A stretch of DNA of 64,000 nt from JAGLOK01 sp963675575 (GTDB lineage: Bacteria; Bacillota; Clostridia; Christensenellales; UMGS416), in the NCBI GenBank assembly GCA_963675575.1, contig OY776378.1:1612001-1676000 (forward strand), written 5' to 3'. A program made the translations under genes and the position numbers. The notes under the pieces were generated by a model. That model did not search any database. It saw only the letters and a program-made list of their open reading frames with translations, and was not told where the DNA came from. Each line of letters opens with the position of its first letter. Position 1 is the first letter of the stretch. Below, one piece after another: positions 34,344 to 43,077 of the stretch.

Positions 34344-35117
34344 CTAATTATTTAATATGCTTTTTTTAATTTTATAGGTTACAATATTATTTACTTCCGA
34401 CTTTAAAAATAAACAATTTGCATCTTCCAGCTTATTGCTTGCGATAAATTCCTTTGCCTTTTCCGCGATGCTTTCATCATATTCCTTTATATCTTCATTT
34501 GCCATAATAAACCCTTCCGCGGCGATCAGAGCAAATTTTTCGGCGTATTCATCGCTTTCCTTATTCCCATATTCTTTTTTATAAACAAATGCGATTTCTT
34601 TGACATGAACTTCATCAGGTGTCAAAGTAAGCTTAAAGTAACCTATAGGATACCAGTCAGAATCACTAATCTGCGTATAGAAAAGCAACGTGTTTCCTGA
34701 ATCATCCACGCCATACTCAAGCCCGGTATTAAATGTTACTCCATTTAAATCATCTCTTTTGAGCGTAATTTCATAAAAATATAGAGAAAGTTCCTCATAT
34801 GAAATCCCCAGCCCTTTATCCATATATTTTCTGTGGTCATCCAAAAGATCATTTCGCTGTGCCGTTATAGCATTTTTTTCTTTAATCAACTTGTTATTTT
34901 CATCTGTTTTAAGCTCAAGCTCATCTGCCAACAGCTTATTTTTCTCTTTTATTTCAGCATTTTGGGTGCTCAGAGTAACTATGCTTTCACCAAGAGCGTC
35001 AACTTCTTCCTGCAGCCCATTATAGGTCGCAGATTCGACACAGCCGCAAAGCAAAAAGGAAACAGCCAAAGCTAAAAGCAATATACGAGTTTTTATACCG
35101 CGTTTTTTTGTCCGCAT
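34344..35117 (-). CDS. Coiled-coil lipoprotein, family member 5 (cargo)
   Basis: A 257-residue lipoprotein: lipobox LCGC near residue 26, coiled coil (LGESIVTLSTQNAEIKEKNK) to about 95, then MDKGLGISYEELSLYFYEI and a C-terminal domain with FKLTLTPDEVHVKEIAFVYK and ALIAAEGFIMANEDI. AAGGAG precedes the ATG; the stop touches the next gene. It is the best representative of the family because all motifs are clear. Confidence 0.75.
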   Translation of the reverse strand: MRTKKRGIKTRILLLALAVSFLLCGCVESATYNGLQEEVDALGESIVTLSTQNAEIKEKNKLLADELELKTDENNKLIKEKNAITAQRNDLLDDHRKYMDKGLGISYEELSLYFYEITLKRDDLNGVTFNTGLEYGVDDSGNTLLFYTQISDSDWYPIGYFKLTLTPDEVHVKEIAFVYKKEYGNKESDEYAEKFALIAAEGFIMANEDIKEYDESIAEKAKEFIASNKLEDANCLFLKSEVNNIVTYKIKKSILNN

Positions 35118-35120
35118 AAG

Positions 35121-35864
35121 TTACTCCTTGGGCGCGATTGTAAAGCTCGCACCGCCCTCATCCGTTTCTTCTTTAAACTGCGCTCCGGAAGTTTCATAAA
35201 CACCGTCTTTTATTGCTTTGTCCGCTGCGCCAATAATTTCTTCATTATATATATACGGGCTTTCATAAACCATTATATAACCCTGCGCTACAAGCTCTTT
35301 ATATTCATCATATAATTCTGGCATATTCTTGTGCAACACGCAAATGTTGGCTGTATTGTCGTTATATTGGTCAATTTCAAAGCTTATCATAAGATATTTT
35401 TCGGAATTTTCATCACCTTCGATAAATATGGTGGCCAAATTGTTTCCATTTTCCGCTTCGCTTTTTACAGGTGCTCCAGATAATGCTGCGTATCCGCTTT
35501 CATCCTCATTTTCCTTGAGCAATATTCCCATCTGCATCAAGATACTTTCCGGTGATATGCCCAAGTCTTTTTTAGGGGTTTTCTTATTTAAATCATCTGT
35601 TTCCCCTTTAAGCGCCGTTACACTTTCTGTCAATAAGCTGTTTTCTTCAAAAGCACTTTTCTCATCTTTGATAAGATCAATATTTTCCTGGGTCATTTCT
35701 TCAAAATCAAGCAGTAGCTCTTCCAGTTCCTTATTCAACTCTTCGATATCAGCTTTAAGCAGATCCGCCTCTTCTTTCGCGCCGGATTGAACTACAATAT
35801 AAAATGTCGTTAATCCCACAGCTATTAGCAGAACCACTGATACTATTATGATAATTTTCTTCAT
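35121..35864 (-). CDS. Coiled-coil envelope protein, family member 4 (cargo, no lipobox)
   Basis: A 247-residue relative that lacks a lipobox: the hydrophobic N-terminus (KKIIIIVSVVLLIAVGLTTFY) is followed by no Cys, so it is probably held by an N-terminal membrane helix. Coiled coil about 32-92 (LLKADIEELNKELEELLLDF), then KKDLGISPESILMQMGILL, and a C-terminal domain with VAQGYIMVYESP. AGGGGGC precedes the ATG. The change from lipid anchor to helix anchor within one tandem array is notable. Confidence 0.7.
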   Translation of the reverse strand: MKKIIIIVSVVLLIAVGLTTFYIVVQSGAKEEADLLKADIEELNKELEELLLDFEEMTQENIDLIKDEKSAFEENSLLTESVTALKGETDDLNKKTPKKDLGISPESILMQMGILLKENEDESGYAALSGAPVKSEAENGNNLATIFIEGDENSEKYLMISFEIDQYNDNTANICVLHKNMPELYDEYKELVAQGYIMVYESPYIYNEEIIGAADKAIKDGVYETSGAQFKEETDEGGASFTIAPKE

Positions 35865-35875
35865 TCAACAGCCCC

Positions 35876-36664
35876 CTAATAACTTCCCGTTTCGGCGTCA
35901 CCCGCCGGCTCATAGCTAGAAAAATACACTGTACCTTTGTCCTCTTCGGAAAATTTGATATCTCTTTCATTTGATATGCCTGATAATAGAAGAGACATAT
36001 AGCTCTTAAAAGCCTCTTCTGATACTTCGTATTTGCTATGCGCCGCAAGAACGAGCGCAAGCCCAGTTGCGCCTGCAGTTAAATTATATTCGGCTATAGC
36101 CTCATTGCTGCAATCATTATATTTGATATAAAAATTAATTGCATGAATGTGCAACCCATCCTGCTCAAGTAAAATTTCATATTTCGAAAGAAAATTGCCA
36201 TAATCATCTTCATCCATTACTATTTGCACAGCTGTTTGTCCATCGCTTATAGTAATTATCTCATACGGCCTATATGGATCCACCAAAGAATAGTCTTCAT
36301 ATTCCTTGCACAAAAAGTACATTTGAGCCATAAAGGACGCATATGTCACGCCAAGCCCAACATTCATCGCCGCTTCATATTCTTCTTTGATATCCGTTAG
36401 CTCTTTATTAAGTTTTATCTTTTCTTGAGTAAGCTCATCGGTGCCTGCTATATATTTTTCTATTGAAAGAGAAAGTTTTTCGTTTTCCGCCTCCAATTCT
36501 CCGGACGCGATTTGCTGTGTCTGAATTTTTGATTCCAGACTTTGTTTTTCCTTAATTAAATAAAACTTCTCCAAACCATCAGGCCCTAAGGCCTCAACAT
36601 ATGAACACCCACAAAAAGATGAAATAATAAAAATCGCAAAAATAGATATTAATATTTTTCTCAT
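35876..36664 (-). CDS. Coiled-coil lipoprotein, family member 3 (cargo, operon start)
   Basis: A 262-residue lipoprotein: lipobox FCGC near residue 19, coiled coil to about 110 (SLESKIQTQQIASGELEAEN), then MNVGLGVTYASFMAQMYFLC and the globular domain. The ATG at 36,664 has TTTAGGAGC ahead; an ATG at 36,703 would add 13 residues before the signal peptide. First gene of the four-gene minus-strand cargo operon; it diverges from the 840-residue lipoprotein. Confidence 0.72.
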   Translation of the reverse strand: MRKILISIFAIFIISSFCGCSYVEALGPDGLEKFYLIKEKQSLESKIQTQQIASGELEAENEKLSLSIEKYIAGTDELTQEKIKLNKELTDIKEEYEAAMNVGLGVTYASFMAQMYFLCKEYEDYSLVDPYRPYEIITISDGQTAVQIVMDEDDYGNFLSKYEILLEQDGLHIHAINFYIKYNDCSNEAIAEYNLTAGATGLALVLAAHSKYEVSEEAFKSYMSLLLSGISNERDIKFSEEDKGTVYFSSYEPAGDAETGSY

Positions 36665-36795
36665 ATTGCTCCTAAAGTATAGCAGGTTCAAATTTATGTT
36701 CACACTTAGTTTACGTATTTCTATACTATCATAAAGTGAGTGTATTTAAAACTTTTTTTTAAATTTAAATAATTATTTTAGTTATATCCATAAAA

Positions 36796-36824
36796 TAGTC
36801 AAAAACATAGAAAAGTGGTATAAT
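36796..36824 (+). promoter_or_regulatory. Candidate promoter of the 840-residue lipoprotein gene
   Basis: Extended -10 TGGTATAAT ending at 36,824, with TAGTCA 17 bases upstream, 46 bases before the ATG. The presence of a private promoter fits an independent cargo gene. Confidence 0.5.
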
Positions 36825-36870
36825 TTTTATATACGATATCAATGTAGGTTTTAAGAAAAGAGGCCTTCAA

Positions 36871-39393
36871 ATGAAAAAAAAATTATCTTATATCATGATG
36901 TCAGTTTTACTGTTAACATCCATTTTTTCTTCATGCAAAAGCCCTGATGCGACAATAGAAACTCTTTCGCCATCAGACAGCCAAACCGCAATCCCCATAG
37001 TAAATCAGTCTTCTCCCCAAGAAACTGATGAGGGTGCTGATATTCCTCGATTCGAAATCTTTGAAACGCCTAACGAAATTACTATATTGGAACAAAGGGA
37101 TGACGTATATATAGATTCTGCTGTGCCTGCAATTATCCCACAAACACAAGTAATCTTATGGGTTTCAACGGATTCCGAGATTCCGAAAATAATTCCAAGC
37201 TTTTCATACATAGATGATTTTCAAATAGTTCAGCCGTCTTTGCAAAGCGCAAGCGGCATTTCGATAATTACTCCGACTCCTATGCCGGAACTTAATCTCT
37301 TTCCTATTGCGACAGTAGCGCCTTTTACAATCATCGAAAAAGAATCCGTTTTCAAACCAGTATCGGGAGCTCTCTTCATTCCCAATGATTCCGACAAGAT
37401 GCGCCACTTCGCATTTAAGATCGAAGGCGCGCCTGCGGATGAAATTGTATGGCAGGTATCGAGCGTTCAATTTTCCGACAAAAAAGAGGGCTGGCAAGAG
37501 CCGTCCGGGCTGCTGGATTCCGCTATGATTTCAGCGGATGTGGGCTCATTTTCCATTGATTTTGAAGAATTTATAAATAAGAAAACTGACTCTGGGTTTT
37601 CTCTGGGTCTTACGACCACATCTTTTTACGTGCGCGCCGTTGCTGTTGACGCGTCCGATAACGTAATGGGCAGCCCCGGTGTCGGAATTGAGATGCGCTT
37701 TGGTGAAGCTTCTTTGGACATCAGCCAGATTTCCTCTGGCGGTGAGCTGAAAAAAATTGCTGTTTTGTTTGATTTGCTAAGCGCGCGAGTTCAAGGCGAG
37801 CCATATTTTAATGGAGAGTATCCTAACAATCTTACAGCATACACTGAAAAAGCATATGACACATCGCTGAATCTTCCGCTTCACTTTCGTCCTTCCGGAT
37901 TTCCTCAGAATACGGAAACTATGATATTGCAGGTTGCCAAAGCTCCCTTTGAAAGCTCTCCCGAAAACTATTTAAGCCCCGCGGGTCTCGTTTTCGAAAG
38001 AAAGCTTCAAAAAGGCAACGGAACTTTCGAAAATCTTGAAGATATATACTACTCGATTCCGATTAATTTCAATTTCTTTTACGAAAATGAGCCAACGCTT
38101 TATTACGTGCGGGCCTCAGCCATAACCCAAGGCTCGCAACCCGGCACGCAAAAAGCTTACTACTCAAAAACCGTGACCGTTTTATGCTCGCCCACAGGTG
38201 AAAGCAATTTTAATTATTATACACCACCTCCGGTAGTCAAAATAGACATGGAGCTTCCCGAGTCTCGCCTTGTTGAATATCAGCGTGTGCGCTGGGAGAC
38301 GCCCAATTGGATGTATCTCTATCAGGTAGTCCGTCAACCTACATATGGCGAATACTATGGATCTTTTGCGGCTATGAGTGTCCCAAACAAGGACGCCCTG
38401 ATGCCGGATATGAAGGTGGGTACCATTATAGATTTTACGCCGTCATACCGCGAAGAGGACAAAAGCTGGCTTGAATCCGCTTGGGATGCTGTCAGCAGTT
38501 TCTTCTCCGATATTACAGGATTCGCCGCCTCTCTTGCCAACTGGGTAAGCACCGCATACTCCAATCTTAAAAGCGGAGTTATCGCATTTGTGGCGGACAA
38601 TCTTCCGCTTGTGCCTGATAAATACAGGGATGAACTTAAGGCGGCCATCGAAATGATGGTGGACAGCGGCTTGGCTTCCGTGGGCATTCCGCCTTCTCTT
38701 CCAAACTTTGATGAGCTTACAAGCCTAGGCACAGATTACCTCGCCTCGGTGGCACTTGAAAGCGCAGGCATTCCCGCTGATGAAATTACAAAAGATATGG
38801 TGAAAGACTTAGGTTCGGGTATAGCCAGCGGCGTAACCTCCTCAGTTTCAAGCGGAGGTTCTCCAAACCCGCTGAACTGGGAATTCGTGAGGCAAAACCC
38901 GGGCACGATGTATCGCCCCGCCTACATATTAGTTGAGATTGAAAATAATTCCGATAAGGTGTCACCGACAGGAGAAATAAGCTGCACTGTTAGCAAAACT
39001 TTGAGTCAAGATCAAAAAAACGATCCCAACATTTCAAGTGTTCGCGCAGGCTTTAATAATTCGCTTTACTATGAGCTTTTCTATCCGCAATCGCCGATTC
39101 CCGTGCCATCGCTTCAACCCGGGCAAAGCATTGAGATACCTATTATATTGGAGGAGCATACTGGTCATCCATATTCATTCTGCCCTCATGTTATGACGCA
39201 AAATGATTTTATAAAAATGAGCAAATACTTCGGTGAATGGAACTATAACATCTCCATACAATACGATCTGCCGCCTATCTCTGAAATAATCGCTGAGCGA
39301 AATCTGCCAACAGGTGATGTTGTGTATCAATACCTTGCAAGCTATGATACTATTCATTTTGAACGTGAACCGTGGGATTCATTTCCCGAGTAG
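36871..39393 (+). CDS. Large lipoprotein of unknown function (cargo, opposite strand to the phage genes)
   Basis: An 840-residue lipoprotein, the only large plus-strand gene inside the prophage. Lipobox FSSC near residue 22, a long Ser/Pro/Ile-rich exported N-terminal half, fibronectin-like beta repeats (about 160-470), an amphipathic helical region at about 520-670 (WLESAWDAVSSFFSDITGF, ANWVSTAYSNLKSGVIAFVA, DKYRDELKAAIEMMVDSGL), and a beta-rich C-terminus (LQPGQSIEIPIILEEH). The helical region could insert into or lie on a membrane. No family named. AAGAGG lies ahead of the ATG. Its opposite orientation and private promoter show it is not part of the phage late operon. Confidence 0.75.
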   Translation: MKKKLSYIMMSVLLLTSIFSSCKSPDATIETLSPSDSQTAIPIVNQSSPQETDEGADIPRFEIFETPNEITILEQRDDVYIDSAVPAIIPQTQVILWVSTDSEIPKIIPSFSYIDDFQIVQPSLQSASGISIITPTPMPELNLFPIATVAPFTIIEKESVFKPVSGALFIPNDSDKMRHFAFKIEGAPADEIVWQVSSVQFSDKKEGWQEPSGLLDSAMISADVGSFSIDFEEFINKKTDSGFSLGLTTTSFYVRAVAVDASDNVMGSPGVGIEMRFGEASLDISQISSGGELKKIAVLFDLLSARVQGEPYFNGEYPNNLTAYTEKAYDTSLNLPLHFRPSGFPQNTETMILQVAKAPFESSPENYLSPAGLVFERKLQKGNGTFENLEDIYYSIPINFNFFYENEPTLYYVRASAITQGSQPGTQKAYYSKTVTVLCSPTGESNFNYYTPPPVVKIDMELPESRLVEYQRVRWETPNWMYLYQVVRQPTYGEYYGSFAAMSVPNKDALMPDMKVGTIIDFTPSYREEDKSWLESAWDAVSSFFSDITGFAASLANWVSTAYSNLKSGVIAFVADNLPLVPDKYRDELKAAIEMMVDSGLASVGIPPSLPNFDELTSLGTDYLASVALESAGIPADEITKDMVKDLGSGIASGVTSSVSSGGSPNPLNWEFVRQNPGTMYRPAYILVEIENNSDKVSPTGEISCTVSKTLSQDQKNDPNISSVRAGFNNSLYYELFYPQSPIPVPSLQPGQSIEIPIILEEHTGHPYSFCPHVMTQNDFIKMSKYFGEWNYNISIQYDLPPISEIIAERNLPTGDVVYQYLASYDTIHFEREPWDSFPE

Positions 39394-39433
39394 TAGCCAA
39401 CACGCGCCTTTATTCTTTTATCGGCGCTGTAAG

Positions 39434-39463
39434 AAGGTTGGACGGCGAAAGTTGCCCAGCCTT
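39434..39463 (+). terminator. Possible terminator of the 840-residue lipoprotein gene
   Basis: AAGGTTGG / CCAGCCTT pair (one G-U) around a 14-base loop, followed by a modest T-rich stretch. Confidence 0.4.
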
Positions 39464-39497
39464 CGGTTTATTTAGCTCTGATAAACTAATTGCGTTT

Positions 39498-39905
39498 TCA
39501 CCGCGATATCATTGTAGCTTGTCTTTTTATAATATTTTCGACTTTTTCTAAGAATTTTCCCATATCTTTTTCGGCGTCTGATGACGTGGTTATAGTTTTG
39601 GCAGTCACTTTTTTGTTTTCGACAGCCAACGCTTTACCCTCAGCTAAAGAAGATAATGCGGCAAAGTTTTTAGCTGAATCCGTACCAATTTTATCAGATA
39701 AATTCCCACTTATTTTGTTTTTAATAGTTTGAGCGGCACCCTTTATTTTCAGGCTTGCCGCGAGCTGTGATGTAATGCTGCTCCCGACTGCTTCAATGTC
39801 TTTTTTTAGTCTGTTGAGTCTATTATTCATGGTGTCTATCTTCTTATCAAAGCCGCTCATGTCCACATCCATTTTAACTGTGAAACCACCATTGCTTTCG
39901 CTCAT
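39498..39905 (-). CDS. Truncated tape measure protein (N-terminal part)
   Basis: A 135-residue protein directly after the tail-assembly chaperone pair, the normal place for the tape measure. Its start (FTVKMDVDMSGFDKKIDTMN, RLNRLKKDIEAVG) is typical of tape measure N-termini. Functional tape measures of siphophages have many hundreds of residues; here the frame ends and the non-phage cargo begins about 100 bases later. With so short a ruler no normal tail could form. A small unrelated tail protein is the alternative. Confidence 0.55.
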   Translation of the reverse strand: MSESNGGFTVKMDVDMSGFDKKIDTMNNRLNRLKKDIEAVGSSITSQLAASLKIKGAAQTIKNKISGNLSDKIGTDSAKNFAALSSLAEGKALAVENKKVTAKTITTSSDAEKDMGKFLEKVENIIKRQATMISR

Positions 39906-39906
39906 A

Positions 39907-40089
39907 TTACCACCCTCCCACCTGGTCGATATTATAAATCCCGCCTTCTGTTTCAGTATTCAGCACCTCAAAGAAATCAGCAAGATTTTCTTTGTCTATT
40001 TGAGATGGCAGCATCCCAAAGTTTTTAAGCATAGCCGAGTAAATCCCGGCTATTTCATTATATGTCGCGCCCCATCCACCGGGGCTCAC
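39907..40089 (-). CDS. Tail assembly chaperone, T extension reached by -1 frameshift
   Basis: A 60-residue frame (GWGATYNEIAGIYSAMLKNF, LPSQIDKENLADFFEVL) that follows the chaperone G gene with a four-base overlap. Its own GTG start lacks a ribosome binding site. The 0-frame gene ends GAA AAA AAA GCG TGA; slipping back one base on A AAA AAA gives a G-T fusion of about 153 residues. This is the conserved arrangement in siphophage tail chaperones. Confidence 0.75.
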   Translation of the reverse strand: MSPGGWGATYNEIAGIYSAMLKNFGMLPSQIDKENLADFFEVLNTETEGGIYNIDQVGGW

Positions 40090-40367
40090 GCTTTTTTTTC
40101 GTCGTCCCCCAAAGCCTCTCCCATCCAGTCAGCCATGTCATTTGCCGCTTTCATAAATTCCGATGCTTCCATCTGTTCGGCTGCCTCGTCATCGAGCTCG
40201 GGAAAAACGCTCTTTAAAAGCTCTGACATATCCTTTATTGTTTCCTCGTCAAATTCTTTTTTTTTTGCAAAGTTCCGCTGAAATTTTAGAAATTTTTTCA
40301 AATTACCTACAGTCGGGTTTTTTGCCGTAAATTTCTTTTTTCCCGCATTTATTGAAAATCCTTTCAT
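40086..40367 (-). CDS. Tail assembly chaperone G
   Basis: A 93-residue helical protein (TVGNLKKFLKFQRNFAKKKE, LLKSVFPELDDEAAEQME). The ATG at 40,367 with GAAAGG ahead is preferred over a TTG at 40,400. Ends at the slippery site. Known role: coats the tape measure before tail tube assembly. Confidence 0.75.
   Translation of the reverse strand: MKGFSINAGKKKFTAKNPTVGNLKKFLKFQRNFAKKKEFDEETIKDMSELLKSVFPELDDEAAEQMEASEFMKAANDMADWMGEALGDDEKKA
40092..40098 (-). promoter_or_regulatory. Programmed -1 frameshift slippery site (A AAA AAA)
   Basis: Eight consecutive A on the minus strand, phased as A-AAA-AAA in the chaperone G frame, two codons before its stop, with the T frame open in -1. Confidence 0.75.
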
Positions 40368-40406
40368 GAATAAAGCCTTTCTTTTTTCATTTTTAAGCAA
40401 AAGAAA

Positions 40407-40427
40407 ACCCGCCTTGTTTTAGCGGGT
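40407..40427 (-). terminator. Terminator after the exported cargo protein
   Basis: ACCCGC / GCGGGT around a nine-base loop, followed by TTTTCTTTT on the minus strand. It would cut late-operon transcription ahead of the tail chaperone genes. Confidence 0.7.
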
Positions 40428-40464
40428 AACCAAATATTATCTATTTAGAACGCAATATTGATTG

Positions 40465-41274
40465 CTAATTTGTATCTTTTGATTTATCTATTACTTTGTT
40501 TGTAACAATCACTATAATAAAAGCCAATGCGCCTGCGATGATTAATGAATAGCTTACAGATTTAACTGAGTTATTTGATTCAAATTTACCTAATATGCTT
40601 TTGTCTTTTTCATCGATATGTCCAAACGTCAAAGATGTAGCAATATTTTTTAGAAGGTTTGAATCTTCAGGTGTCACTTCACACTCATATTCTTTAAGTG
40701 TAATATTTATCATATTTCCGTTAACTATAGTCGTATATTGTTGGTAACAAACTGTTTTATTCTGTGTCGTTCGGCTTGAGTCAAGTACAACATATGTAAT
40801 ATCGTTATTTTTATAAATGTTGTAGCCAGAGTATTTGACATTTTCTATCTCACTTGCATCAATGCTGTTTTCTTCCCCAAAATTGGTAATTTTATCGTTG
40901 TCTTCTTCGCTCATAATATGTCTACAAAACTCGTCAAGCTGCTCATTATGCAATAGATTAAAATTGTTTATCTCTTGATAATCTTCATGCTCTATTACGG
41001 AAACTACTATCTCGGTTAAAGGGGTCGTCCTAACGGAACCCAGATAAATAGAAAATTGGTCAAATTGAGCTAAAAGCTCATCATAATTTAGTCCTAATTC
41101 CTCAAGGTTTGGATTATTTTCTTCTATATCCCTAGTAAGAGCAATCCATCCTTCAGGAAGCTCTACTTTTAAATCAAATTCCGCTATTTCATATTCATTT
41201 CCTTGAGCATACGCTAATGAAAAAAATGACATAACAATAACAATAGAAATAACAGATAAAACAATTTTTTTCAT
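40465..41274 (-). CDS. Exported protein with a C-terminal membrane anchor (cargo)
   Basis: A 269-residue protein: Sec signal peptide (KKIVLSVISIVIVMSFFSLAYA), an exported domain with VELPEGWIALTRDI near the start, and a C-terminal membrane helix (YSLIIAGALAFIIVIVTNKV). GGAG lies 6 bases before the ATG at 41,274; a longer frame begins at 41,337 without a site. It lies between the major tail and tail chaperone genes with its own terminator and is not a phage protein. Confidence 0.7.
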   Translation of the reverse strand: MKKIVLSVISIVIVMSFFSLAYAQGNEYEIAEFDLKVELPEGWIALTRDIEENNPNLEELGLNYDELLAQFDQFSIYLGSVRTTPLTEIVVSVIEHEDYQEINNFNLLHNEQLDEFCRHIMSEEDNDKITNFGEENSIDASEIENVKYSGYNIYKNNDITYVVLDSSRTTQNKTVCYQQYTTIVNGNMINITLKEYECEVTPEDSNLLKNIATSLTFGHIDEKDKSILGKFESNNSVKSVSYSLIIAGALAFIIVIVTNKVIDKSKDTN

Positions 41275-41393
41275 AAATTCTCCAAAATGAAGTGTTGATT
41301 TTTTTATTATCCTAACATATATGGATAATATTATCAACTTTTTCTGGGTTGTATTTACATTTGGTGGAATATATTAAGTTTTTGAAGTCAATC

Positions 41394-42002
41394 TTAAGGT
41401 AACGAAGGCACAAAATTTGGGTTGCTAAACCAACCAGTAGTCTCGCTGTTTAGCGTGTCGGCCGTCATGCCAGCGGGCAGATTAGCATCATCGCTGTCCA
41501 GCATTTGCCGCCATGCTCCGTCATATACTCGCAAAGCCGCCTTATAAATATATACGTCCTTTTGCGGCGAAACATTGCCGGATTTTGTTACGCTGTAAGA
41601 ATCAGACTTTGCGAATCGTCCCTTATAAATCCAAACATAGCGATACTCCCCGTTGGACTTTTGCGCACGGAAGCCCACAGCAACATACGGTGGTGTATCG
41701 TTTTTCTTGTCAACTAATAGTCCATTTGCCGAGGTATACGAAGACCCGGTAAGTTCGGCGGCTATTTCATTTGATATGCCCGAAAAAGACACCTGCAGAT
41801 ATTTTTCTCCATCAACTGAATATGTTTCAAATACACCGTCATCAGCATAGAAAGCTCCGATTGATGAGTTTAAACCCATTCCCACTTCGCTAACTCCGGG
41901 AAGATGCACAGACGGCGCGTATTCTGCACCAATGCTGTCATCACTTAAAAGCTTAGCGTAAAAAAATCTATCCACGCCGATGCGTACGCTTTGTTTTTCC
42001 AT
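41394..42002 (-). CDS. Major tail protein
   Basis: A 202-residue protein of the phi13/SPP1-type tail tube family: VGFRAQKSNGEYRYVWIYKG and KAALRVYDGAWRQM, start GIDRFFYAKL-like. It builds the tube of a long non-contractile tail. AAAGGAG precedes the ATG. Confidence 0.8.
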   Translation of the reverse strand: MEKQSVRIGVDRFFYAKLLSDDSIGAEYAPSVHLPGVSEVGMGLNSSIGAFYADDGVFETYSVDGEKYLQVSFSGISNEIAAELTGSSYTSANGLLVDKKNDTPPYVAVGFRAQKSNGEYRYVWIYKGRFAKSDSYSVTKSGNVSPQKDVYIYKAALRVYDGAWRQMLDSDDANLPAGMTADTLNSETTGWFSNPNFVPSLP

Positions 42003-42023
42003 TATATTTCTCCTTTAGCTCAT

Positions 42024-42437
42024 TTATGATTTGCTGAATGTCAAAGTAAAGCTTTGTGCAAACTCCACTCTTTCGCTGCTGTCTCGCCCCACGGGATACG
42101 GCTCGCATATAGACTTAATTCTAAGATATGCCGTGCCGTCCTCTTCAATGCCGGAATTAAGACCGGTGAGATAGTAGCTTTCGTCGCCTACGGCACCTAA
42201 GAAGTTTGCAATGTTGGATATGATAGAGTAAGCGCTTTCGTAGTCGTTTGCTCGTGAGCGGATGGATATTCCGCCTGTGTGCAGCTCGCTTATAGCGTTA
42301 TATTCTCCGCCGCCTGTTTCGTATATTGCTACAGCCGAATCCGGGGAGTCAGGCATTTGAGAAATAAATAGATCCGTGCCAAGCTCACCCAAGCTGTTGT
42401 TTTCAAGAATGTGACCTATGTCGTGTGCAATGCTCAT
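42024..42437 (-). CDS. Phage minor capsid/tail terminator-like protein
   Basis: A 137-residue protein (minor capsid type: DLFISQMPDSPDSAVAIYET, NDYESAYSIISNIANFL). Position between the gp10-like and major tail genes fits the tail-completion role. Confidence 0.75.
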   Translation of the reverse strand: MSIAHDIGHILENNSLGELGTDLFISQMPDSPDSAVAIYETGGGEYNAISELHTGGISIRSRANDYESAYSIISNIANFLGAVGDESYYLTGLNSGIEEDGTAYLRIKSICEPYPVGRDSSERVEFAQSFTLTFSKS

Positions 42438-42766
42438 CTCAGCGCCTCCTTTACACTATTTGCTATAATATTTATGCAGTTAGATTTTTGCTCAAATAAC
42501 GGGTTTGTCAAAAACTTCGGCTCACCGTTTTCATGCTCAAACTCTGTGTCCTCATGCTGAATTTGCGCATACGTCGCGCCATATCCCACAACTACGGAAG
42601 GATTGTCCGCGTTACCGCCGTCAATAAAAATACTGCAAGCCAAAGCTCCTGATTTCTTGGGCACAGCTTCCAATGATTTTCTCGCCACAAGCTCCCCAGC
42701 CCTATAAAGCCCGGCATGCACCGCGGCACGAGCTCGTGCTTTTATTTTATGCGCGTCAAATTCCAT
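42434..42766 (-). CDS. HK97 gp10-like/minor capsid protein
   Basis: A 110-residue protein with KSLEAVPKKSGALACSIFID and VVVGYGATYAQIQHEDTEF, the pattern of gp10-like head-tail joining proteins. It overlaps the next gene by four bases. Confidence 0.78.
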   Translation of the reverse strand: MEFDAHKIKARARAAVHAGLYRAGELVARKSLEAVPKKSGALACSIFIDGGNADNPSVVVGYGATYAQIQHEDTEFEHENGEPKFLTNPLFEQKSNCINIIANSVKEALR

Positions 42767-43077
42767 TACAACATCACCTCATAGCCGACGATTCGCCCTT
42801 GCGAGTCGATCATCTCAGCGACTTGCTGTATAGGCATTCCGTTCATTGTGCCCCCCATAAAGTCTTCACATCCGCTCACACTTTCCTGCGGTGCGATGTA
42901 TACCGTCATGGTGCTTGTTATGTCGCGGCCTGCCGAGTCTTGGGTCAAGCGAATGCTCTTTTGAATTCGACACTCTATCATGTCGGTTGTTCGAATCGGC
43001 ACTCCATAGCTGTCCGTTCCCGTCTGCCTTCCCCACGTGGCGCGTTGGTTTAGGTATCTCGATATCCTACCTGACAC
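42766..43077 (-). CDS. Head-closure/minor capsid protein
   Basis: A 103-residue protein (VYIAPQESVSG, NQRATWGRQTG). GTG start with TAGGAGG ahead; overlaps its neighbours on both sides, typical of the connector block. Confidence 0.7.
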   Translation of the reverse strand: MSGRISRYLNQRATWGRQTGTDSYGVPIRTTDMIECRIQKSIRLTQDSAGRDITSTMTVYIAPQESVSGCEDFMGGTMNGMPIQQVAEMIDSQGRIVGYEVML

